This document shows positions 1 through 4,441 of a stretch of DNA of 11,973 nt, piece after piece (the first letter of the stretch is position 1; every line of letters starts with the position of its first letter). The translations under genes were made by a program, and so were the position numbers. The notes below the pieces were generated by a model that was not told the origin of the DNA, searched no databases, and saw only the letters and a program-made list of their open reading frames with translations. Source of the stretch: Bacillota bacterium (GTDB lineage: Bacteria; Bacillota; Clostridia; Tissierellales; Peptoniphilaceae); contig JAEXCD010000113.1 of the NCBI GenBank assembly GCA_023393715.1, forward strand, positions 1 to 11,973. Direction: 5' to 3'.

Positions 1-697
1 TGATTTCTTTCATCCGGTAAATAGCAATCGGTGATGGAAAACTCCTGTATTTTGCTGCACATTCCGGACAGAGTGCGATCAGATTACTTGGATCATCCGC
101 TGCCTCATCTGGATCAATAACTACAACATCATATAACAATCCCAGATGGCCATTCTTCTCTTTAAACAAAGTATGGGTACAGCCATCATTTGGACAAACG
201 CTTCCCTCTTCGGACACCAAATAGAAGCCATGCTTATCCTGTGGCGGAACACCAATCGGTTGTATCTCTACCGGTGCAGGGAGCTCCGCTGTCTTTGCTT
301 TCCTTTTTCTCTTAGCAGCTTCCTCAATAATGGTTTGAAAGCGTTCCGCTAATACCATTCCATAAGTAGCATCTGAGATATCTGGACATGTATCAACAAA
401 ATAATCACAAAGCCGTGTGATGGAATCCTCTGCATCTAACTTTACAAACTCGGCAAATTCCCCCAAATCCAAATTCCCTGCAATGTGTTTCGCAACGGTA
501 GTTATGTCATGTTCATGGTAGAAGTACCCCTTCAACGTTCTAGGTTCAAGATCGTTTATAAACGGATCATTTTTTTCTATGCTTCCTTTGTATATATGCG
601 CAAAGAGCTGACGGGTGAACTCTGCCGGATCGTCATCACCCTGGAAATAAACAGAAAGACCCTCAGCAAAAACTGAGAAATCTGTTATTTCTGCCAT
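1..697 (-). CDS. HNH/zinc-finger-like protein, possible CTD component of an ABC-three-component system (3' end outside window)
   Basis: The reading frame is open from an ATG at 697 down to the window edge (232 codons seen, no stop), so the C-terminus is missing. The start is fixed by a near-perfect Shine-Dalgarno, AGGAGG with 8 nt spacing. Residues 1 to about 130 are acidic and mostly helical (MAEITDFSVFAEGLSVYF at the start), followed by a basic linker (AAKRKRKAK). Then comes a paired-cysteine motif, CPNDGC about 30 residues before NLIALCPECAAKY, with IDPDEAADDPSN between. This spacing resembles HNH/treble-clef zinc sites, but the canonical catalytic His is not obvious. From memory of the family, such proteins in Clostridia carry the label ABC-three component system protein, where an ABC-type ATPase, a middle component and a CTD protein form a conflict system. 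That assignment is an inference; the partner genes would lie left of the window. It may instead be an unrelated HNH-like protein. Confidence 0.7.
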   Translation of the reverse strand, partial: MAEITDFSVFAEGLSVYFQGDDDPAEFTRQLFAHIYKGSIEKNDPFINDLEPRTLKGYFYHEHDITTVAKHIAGNLDLGEFAEFVKLDAEDSITRLCDYFVDTCPDISDATYGMVLAERFQTIIEEAAKRKRKAKTAELPAPVEIQPIGVPPQDKHGFYLVSEEGSVCPNDGCTHTLFKEKNGHLGLLYDVVVIDPDEAADDPSNLIALCPECAAKYRSFPSPIAIYRMKEI

Positions 698-723
698 TCC
701 TGTCACCTCCTTCACCGTTAAGC

Positions 724-743
724 GTGTACAACCGTGGACAACC
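724..743. repeat. Tandem 10-bp direct repeat upstream of the ribosome binding site
   Basis: GTGTACAACC (724-733) is followed directly by GTGGACAACC (734-743), 9 of 10 bases identical. The pair lies in the untranslated leader of the minus-strand gene, just upstream of its Shine-Dalgarno. Tandem sites of one helical turn often bind a dimeric repressor, which is a guess here. Confidence 0.4.
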
Positions 744-790
744 ATGTTCTACCTTGCTCAGGAAAAATGCCCTTATCTGTTATTGTGTCC

Positions 791-810
791 ATAGCGTTAG
801 AAACGCGTAT
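791..810. promoter_or_regulatory. Dyad/hairpin in the leader of the 697..1 gene
   Basis: GCGTT (794-798) pairs with AACGC (802-806) around a 3-nt loop, extended by ATA (791-793) against TAT (808-810) with one bulged G. It lies 20-40 nt inside the predicted transcript, so it could be an operator half-site pair or an RNA hairpin. No function is shown by sequence alone. Confidence 0.35.
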
Positions 811-836
811 GAAAAACACAAAAATACTCAGTAGCA

Positions 837-865
837 ATTATAGCACAATTGACTACGATGTTCAA
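837..865 (-). promoter_or_regulatory. Sigma-A type extended -10 promoter for the 697..1 gene
   Basis: Read on the minus strand: a -35 box TTGAAC (865-860, 4/6 to consensus), a 17-bp spacer, and a perfect TATAAT (842-837) preceded by TGC, giving an extended -10. The expected transcription start is near 830. That leaves a 5' leader of about 130 nt before the ATG at 697. Confidence 0.7.
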
Positions 866-899
866 TTAAAAGTTTGTCATCGCAAATCTAACTCGATGG

Positions 900-1025
900 A
901 TGCAAAATCCATTCTACTTCCTTCATATGCAGCTATTTCGGGAGTCGCGACCCATACCAATAGACATAGCTGCACGAAGAAAATCTGCTGATCTTATTGG
1001 TGTCAGCTTTACCAGAGAAAGTTGA
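900..1025 (+). other. Possible 41-codon ORF or gene remnant upstream of the 61-aa gene
   Basis: An ATG at 900 opens 41 codons ending at TGA 1023-1025, with a protein-like C-terminal half (IPIDIAARRKSADLIGVSF). No Shine-Dalgarno precedes 900 or the internal ATG at 927. The stop overlaps the ribosome binding site of the next gene (GAGGT, 1024-1028), the geometry of translational coupling. It may be the tail of a truncated gene or coincidence. Confidence 0.2.
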
Positions 1026-1034
1026 GGTCAATTT

Positions 1035-1220
1035 ATGACAAAAGCAGAAAAAAGGAACTGGCTCACCAATCTCGAAGATGTATCTTCTCAGGTTGATGCC
1101 GAAATCGTCAAGTTCGTATGCGGAAAGTATGGAGCAAAGGATATCTACGGATTATCTCCTTCCGACTACCAGGAAGCATGGAATGAATTATTCGACTATG
1201 CAAGAGACGCAAACGACTGA
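1035..1220 (+). CDS. Small conserved-looking hypothetical protein (61 aa)
   Basis: Starts MTKAEKRNWLTNLEDVSSQV and ends in an aromatic/acidic helix (NELFDYARDAND). It is predicted to be all-helical and soluble, with a single Cys and no signal peptide or membrane segment. A Shine-Dalgarno GAGGT (1024-1028) is 6 nt from the ATG. Its composition looks like a real protein rather than a random frame: amphipathic helices and a KYGAKDIYGLSPSDYQEAW segment. It sits just ahead of the structured leader of the HTH gene and may share its transcript. Small proteins of this kind accompany mobile elements in Clostridia, but no function can be assigned. Confidence 0.6.
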   Translation: MTKAEKRNWLTNLEDVSSQVDAEIVKFVCGKYGAKDIYGLSPSDYQEAWNELFDYARDAND

Positions 1221-1260
1221 CACACAACTGTCCTGAGCAAGACACAACAAAGGCTCTTCG

Positions 1261-1310
1261 CACTGAAAACGCTACCTTTAGCGCTGAAGGAGGTTCTGCC
1301 GGTTTCAGTG
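1261..1310 (+). other. Inverted repeat / stem-loop in the leader of the HTH gene
   Basis: CACTGAAA (1261-1268) is matched by its exact reverse complement TTTCAGTG (1303-1310). The 34 nt between hold a smaller hairpin, GCTA-CCTT-TAGC (1271-1282), and an unused AAGGAGG (1287-1293). No U-tract follows, so it is not an intrinsic terminator. An RNA structure or protein-binding site are both possible. Confidence 0.4.
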
Positions 1311-1381
1311 TGAAGTAACAAGTAAACACCAGCCTTAAGCAGAACAGCTGGCTATTCAAGCAAAGCAGGAGGAATACCTGT

Positions 1382-1564
1382 ATGAATGGCCGACTGATTA
1401 AGACAACAGAATATCGCCATGCGGTTTCCTCCGCGTCAAACAGGAGGAAATCTCATGACGAACAAAGACAAAGAGCAAGTATTAATCCCGATGGTCACCA
1501 CTATCGAAGCTGCACTGGATTACGGATACTCTATGAAAGATATCCGTATGTGGAGAATCGGTAA
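1382..1564 (+). CDS. Leader ORF overlapping the start of the HTH gene (60 aa)
   Basis: The ATG at 1382 has an excellent Shine-Dalgarno (AGGAGG 1367-1372, 9 nt spacing). The frame starts MNGRLIKTTEYRHAVSSASN, runs through the hairpin that masks the next ribosome binding site, and overlaps the HTH gene by 110 nt in another frame. The part inside the overlap looks like a shadow frame rather than a folded protein. A ribosome translating it would melt the hairpin at 1423-1452, so its act of translation may matter more than its product. It could instead be a fortuitous ORF with a good start site. Confidence 0.4.
   Translation: MNGRLIKTTEYRHAVSSASNRRKSHDEQRQRASINPDGHHYRSCTGLRILYERYPYVENR
1423..1452 (+). 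promoter_or_regulatory. Shine-Dalgarno-sequestering hairpin
   Basis: TTTCCTCC (1425-1432) is the exact reverse complement of GGAGGAAA (1443-1450), and a G-U and a G-C pair extend the stem to 10 bp (1423-1432 with 1443-1452) around a 10-nt loop. The 3' arm covers five of the six bases of the AGGAGG (1442-1447) that serves the ATG at 1455. The mRNA would therefore hide this ribosome binding site unless the leader ORF is being translated. Confidence 0.65.
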
Positions 1565-2063
1565 CCGTATGTGTACCGTCATCCTCGTTCCCGGAACCAA
1601 GGAGCAGTACGATTCGTACCTCAGCTCTTTCTCCAAGGAATTCAAAGCTGAAGATCGTGACAAGCGCTGCCAGATTAGTGACGGCAAGGGACATGCCATC
1701 CGCTGCCCCGAAAGCAACAAGTGCAAGGACTGCCCTTTCTATCACTCTCTTGACAAGAAGGGATACGGAACTCTGACCTTTAGCGATCTGACTTGGACGA
1801 ATGAAGATGGTATTGAAGAAGCATATGAGCCGGTCGCACCTGAAGGTTATGGCAGTGCTGAACGTTACCTGGAACTTCTCCAAGAGCTTATGGGCTATGT
1901 CGGAGCAATCCGTCCGGAATATGCCCCGGTAGTCAAGCTGCTTTCAGACGGTCTCTCACGCCGCGAAATCGCTAAGGAGCTCGGAGTGCCGAAGTCCACA
2001 GTGATCGACTGGGTAAAGAAGATTCAGGAGCTTACACTCAGATTTATGGAGGATATCATCTAA
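1455..2063 (+). CDS. Cys-cluster HTH regulator, sigma-70 region 4-like (202 aa)
   Basis: Start chosen at 1455 because AGGAGG (1442-1447) lies 7 nt upstream; an in-frame ATG at 1419 has no ribosome binding site. Residues 1-60 form an N-terminal region. A four-cysteine cluster follows (C72, C84, C90, C93; core RCPESNKCKDCPF), likely to bind Zn or an Fe-S cluster. The C-terminus (about 155-195) is a helix-turn-helix, LLSDGLSRREIAKELGVPKS, of the sigma region 4/LuxR-like kind. No sigma region 2 is visible, so it is unlikely to be a complete sigma factor. Similar Cys-plus-HTH proteins are cargo or regulators of integrative elements in Clostridia, from general family knowledge. It probably binds DNA, perhaps controlling element genes. 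Expression is probably limited by the SD-masking hairpin just upstream. Confidence 0.75.
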   Translation: MTNKDKEQVLIPMVTTIEAALDYGYSMKDIRMWRIGNRMCTVILVPGTKEQYDSYLSSFSKEFKAEDRDKRCQISDGKGHAIRCPESNKCKDCPFYHSLDKKGYGTLTFSDLTWTNEDGIEEAYEPVAPEGYGSAERYLELLQELMGYVGAIRPEYAPVVKLLSDGLSRREIAKELGVPKSTVIDWVKKIQELTLRFMEDII

Positions 2064-2086
2064 ACTCATCCTCTGACCAAAAGGCA

Positions 2087-2130
2087 GGGAGCACATTACC
2101 AGCATCGGTAGTGTGCTCCCCTATTTTACT
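2087..2130 (+). terminator. Rho-independent terminator between convergent genes
   Basis: A 14-bp stem (2087-2100 with 2107-2120, one G-U pair) with a 6-nt loop is followed by CTATTTTACTT on the plus strand, so it ends the HTH gene's transcript. On the minus strand the same stem is followed by TGCCTTTTGG, a weaker U-run, so it may also serve the gene ending at 2126. Confidence 0.8.
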
Positions 2131-2401
2131 TGTGACCTCTTACAGTGATCTGATAGACATCATGATCCTTGATAGACTTGATCGCCTGTCTCAGTGTCCG
2201 TGCCCGACCATGTTGATGGTACGGATGCTGATAACGGTGTTTGTGAAAGATGATGCATGATCCATCACTAGGATATCCTGTGCTGTGAAGATACCAATAG
2301 TGACCGGTGCATTTTGACTGGATTGTAAGATCATACGGATCCAAGACAATCATTCTGAAATAATCAGAGTCGATTGCCTGAAGCTCTTCCGTGGTAAACA
2401 T
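2126..2401 (-). CDS. His/Tyr-rich hypothetical protein downstream of SymE-like gene (91 aa)
   Basis: The frame extends to GTG codons at 2410 and 2407, but the ATG at 2401 is preferred because GAGG (in gcGAGGTGG) lies about 8-10 nt upstream. This start sits 2 nt past the stop of the SymE-like gene, implying translational coupling. The product begins MFTTEELQAIDSDYFRMIVL. It has a middle section rich in His, Tyr and Trp (GHYWYLHSTG; HKHRYQHPYHQHG) and a basic C-terminal helix (RTLRQAIKSIKDHDVYQITV). There is no signal peptide or membrane segment. Repeated His residues could bind metal or nucleic acid. The family is not recognised. Its position suggests a partner or modulator of the SymE-like protein, which is inference only. 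Confidence 0.6.
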   Translation of the reverse strand: MFTTEELQAIDSDYFRMIVLDPYDLTIQSKCTGHYWYLHSTGYPSDGSCIIFHKHRYQHPYHQHGRARTLRQAIKSIKDHDVYQITVRGHK

Positions 2402-2403
2402 CT

Positions 2404-2703
2404 TCACCACCTCGCTCCCTGCTCCGCTACCATCTGAGCTCGAATTTTGACCTTCTCCGCCTCGTATCTCTTCTGTAAGGCTTTCATCTCCCTGTCCATG
2501 AACTCAGCCTCTGCGGCCTTCACAGCAGCCCTCTCGGCATCCTGGGCGATTACTATCTTACCACCCTCGCAGGTGACGGAAATATAATCTCCAATGTCAA
2601 AACCAGCCTCCTTCAGCCACATGCCCTTCAGCATGATGGTCGGTGTCTCCCGGTACTTATATCCGCTCTGCCCATAGACCTTAATACTTCTTTTCTTCGA
2701 CAT
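2404..2703 (-). CDS. SymE-like toxin family protein (AbrB-fold, 99 aa)
   Basis: Start at 2703 follows AGGAGG with 8 nt spacing. The frame stays open to 2841, but that extension begins inside the rlmD terminator and is compositionally odd. Residues 4 to about 55 (RSIKVYGQSGYKYRETPTIM, then LKGMWLKEAGFDIGDYISV and GGKIVI) match the SymE-type swapped-hairpin/AbrB fold: a Tyr-rich start, a P-x-I-x-L-x-G-x-W-L-x-x-AGF core, and a beta hairpin ending in K-I-V-I. A charged helical tail of about 40 residues follows (EFMDREMKALQKRYEAEKVK). E. coli SymE is an SOS-controlled toxin linked to RNA cleavage and nucleoid effects and held down by antisense RNA SymR. Toxicity here is unproven; a DNA-binding regulator is the alternative. 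First gene of a two-gene operon with the 91-aa protein. Confidence 0.75.
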   Translation of the reverse strand: MSKKRSIKVYGQSGYKYRETPTIMLKGMWLKEAGFDIGDYISVTCEGGKIVIAQDAERAAVKAAEAEFMDREMKALQKRYEAEKVKIRAQMVAEQGARW

Positions 2704-2808
2704 AATGATTTCCTCCTTCGGTTTACTCTGATTATTCGATTTAGTACTCTGTTTATCCGCCATATTCATATCACTCTCATACGCACCACCGCCTTTCCTG
2801 CTCCGGCG

Positions 2809-2852
2809 AAAAAGAAAAGAGCTACCAATGCTTTTTCGCATCAGTAGCTCTT
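2809..2852 (-). terminator. Rho-independent terminator of the rlmD operon
   Basis: On the minus strand, AAGAGCTAC (2852-2844) pairs with GTAGCTCTT (2825-2817), with four more pairs inside after a 2-nt mismatch. TTCTTTTT follows (2816-2809). It lies 30 nt past the stop of the rRNA methyltransferase gene. It sits in AT-rich DNA assigned to the integrated element, so the host gene appears to end on an element-supplied terminator. Confidence 0.8.
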
Positions 2853-2881
2853 ACTGTTGGTTCCGTATGATATTATGATGG

Positions 2882-3001
2882 TTATTTCTTGTCCTGCTCT
2901 TTCTGGGCATCCTTGATTCTGTAGTAGTCTTCCATCTTCAGATTCAAGTGCACATATGAGTCGGGTTTTCGGTTGCTCAAGAGGCAAACCGTCTCCACAT
3001 G
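2882..3001 (-). other. Probable integration junction (att region) in the 3' end of rlmD
   Basis: The conserved C-terminal HVETVCLLS (codons 3001-2975) is followed by a 30-codon tail and a terminator in AT-rich DNA. Hand counts give 42% GC for 2881-2940 and 48% for 2941-3000, against 63% for 3001-3060 and 67% for 3121-3180. The 3' end of rumA is an established integration site for integrative conjugative elements in streptococci and relatives. The core crossover is most likely within 2972-3001. The other att end and the recombinase are not in view. Confidence 0.5.
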
Positions 3002-4411
3002 CCGCGTCCTCGAGAACTGGTCATAGGCCCGCGCCTCCGTCACGCGATAGCCAAGCTTTTCCATTTCGACGAGATCGCGAACCAGCGTGGTCGGATTGCA
3101 GGAGATATAGATAATCCGATCAGCCTTTGCCGCGCAGATTTTGGGCAGTGCCTTCGGGTGCAGGCCCTCTCGGGGCGGATCGAGAACGATCACCTCGGGG
3201 TGCTCCTCGGAGGCGGCGAGCGCATCAAGCTCCTTCAGGACGTCGTTGGCGATAAATTTGGCGTTGACGATTTCGTTGCGTTCGGCGCTTTCCCGCGCTT
3301 TTTCGACGGCCTCTTCGACGATCTCGACGCCGACGGCGCGCTGGGCGCGTTTGGCCATGATCTGGGTAATCGTGCCCGTGCCGGAGTAGAGGTCATAGAC
3401 GGTCTTGCCCGTCAGATCGCCCGCCAGCTCGACGGCCTTCCGGTAGAGATTTTCCGCGCCGAATACATTCGGCTGGAAAAAGGAGAAGGGTCCCACGTGA
3501 AAGGTCAGTCCCATGAGCTCCTCGATGAGGTATGCGCGTCCCGACCACAGCTCCACCTTCTCAGCGATGACCGCATCTGCGGGCGAGTCGTTGATCGTAT
3601 GATACACCGAGGTCAGCGTATAGGTCAGCGGCAGCTGGTCAAGCCGCCGCAAAAGCTCGCGAATATCCGACGGATGGAGCCCCTCCTGCGAGGTTGTCAC
3701 GAGGTTGAGCATCAGCTCCTGCCGCGTGAGCGAGGCGCGCACCACGAGGTGGCGAAGATAGCCCTGACGCTCGCGGCGGTGGTAGTAGGTCAAACCCTTT
3801 TCGCGACAGAAGTCCTGTATAAATGCACGCAGGATCGTGAAATCGGGCGGCACAATATTGCAGTCCGGCGTCTCGACGATCTCGTAAAAATGCCGCGGCC
3901 GATGCAGGCCGAGCACGAGCGGGCCGTCCTTTTCGGCGTCGCCGAATGTATACTCCATTTTATTTCGATAGCCCTGAACAAGCGGACTGCGCTGAATAGG
4001 CACGCTCAGATTGGTAAACCCGGCCTGACGGAAGAGCTCCTGAATCTGCTGCCCCTTCATCATGAGCTCTGCCTCATAGGAAAGGGTCTGGTAGCAGCAT
4101 CCGCCGCAGCGCTCCGATGCGGAGCAGGCTGATTCCTTTTCCAGGGGGGAACGCTCCAGCAGCTCGCACAACGTCACCTCCTTTGCCTCTCCTCTCGTCC
4201 GTCCCGTCGTCGCCCGGTAGATCTGTCCCGGGATCCCACCCTTGGCGACGATGGCGCGGCCGCGCGGCATATCGCGCTTTGTCTGATAAATCTCCAAAAA
4301 GGCGTCGACCTCATCTGTTTGCACCGGAATCAGCTCCACGCCCCTGGCGCGGTTCGGGTAGCCCACCTTTTCAATCAACACGTCGATCTGCTGATGTCGT
4401 TTCTTTGTCAT
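2882..4411 (-). CDS. rlmD: 23S rRNA (uracil-C5)-methyltransferase, RlmD/RlmCD (RumA) type (509 aa)
   Basis: Transfers a methyl group from S-adenosylmethionine to C5 of uridine in 23S rRNA. One Gram-positive enzyme (RlmCD) can serve both U747 and U1939; specificity cannot be read here. Residues ~9-89 resemble an N-terminal TRAM-like RNA-binding region. The 4Fe-4S cysteines are C96, C102, C105 (CSASERCGGC) and C184. FFQPN (311-315) and DLYSGTGTITQ (340-350) form the SAM site. DPPREG starts at 411 and the catalytic cysteine is C438 in ISCNPTT. The ATG at 4411 has an upstream AGAGGA. It lies 30 bp after the helicase gene, so the two are probably one operon. Residues 482-509 (KPDSYVHLNL onward) are encoded by AT-rich DNA and are probably contributed by an integrated element. 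Confidence 0.93.
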   Translation of the reverse strand: MTKKRHQQIDVLIEKVGYPNRARGVELIPVQTDEVDAFLEIYQTKRDMPRGRAIVAKGGIPGQIYRATTGRTRGEAKEVTLCELLERSPLEKESACSASERCGGCCYQTLSYEAELMMKGQQIQELFRQAGFTNLSVPIQRSPLVQGYRNKMEYTFGDAEKDGPLVLGLHRPRHFYEIVETPDCNIVPPDFTILRAFIQDFCREKGLTYYHRRERQGYLRHLVVRASLTRQELMLNLVTTSQEGLHPSDIRELLRRLDQLPLTYTLTSVYHTINDSPADAVIAEKVELWSGRAYLIEELMGLTFHVGPFSFFQPNVFGAENLYRKAVELAGDLTGKTVYDLYSGTGTITQIMAKRAQRAVGVEIVEEAVEKARESAERNEIVNAKFIANDVLKELDALAASEEHPEVIVLDPPREGLHPKALPKICAAKADRIIYISCNPTTLVRDLVEMEKLGYRVTEARAYDQFSRTRHVETVCLLSNRKPDSYVHLNLKMEDYYRIKDAQKEQDKK

Positions 4412-4441
4412 AATCGTCCTCTTTTCCCCGTTCTGCTCTCA

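Larger units (their letters stand above)
698..1034. other. Intergenic region between divergent genes
   Basis: This 337-bp AT-rich stretch holds the promoter, dyad and tandem repeat of the minus-strand gene. No convincing plus-strand promoter for the gene at 1035 was found. A TTGACT at 849-854 lacks a matching -10 box 16-18 bp away. Confidence 0.6.

Noticed and set aside
146..676. Two plus-strand ORFs of 68 and 63 aa
   Set aside because: Both are antisense to the continuous minus-strand gene at 697..1, which has a strong ribosome binding site and a protein-like product.
734..991. 85-aa plus-strand ORF across the promoter region
   Set aside because: It overlaps the strong minus-strand promoter and its leader repeats, lacks a ribosome binding site and reads as random sequence.
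1261..1310. Inverted repeat as a transcription terminator
   Set aside because: It has a 34-nt loop and no U-tract after the 3' arm, so it does not fit an intrinsic terminator.
2447..2480. Possible plus-strand promoter for a SymR-like antisense RNA (TTGACC at 2447)
   Set aside because: No acceptable -10 box lies 16-18 bp downstream, and it sits near the 3' end of the toxin gene, not opposite its translation start as SymR does.
2704..2841. N-terminal extension of the SymE-like protein (46 more residues)
   Set aside because: The extended frame starts inside the rlmD terminator hairpin, while the ATG at 2703 has a perfect Shine-Dalgarno and gives the usual SymE length.
2999..4132. 377-aa open frame on the plus strand
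   Set aside because: It is antisense to rlmD in GC-rich DNA, has no Shine-Dalgarno, and the opposite strand carries all the conserved methyltransferase motifs.
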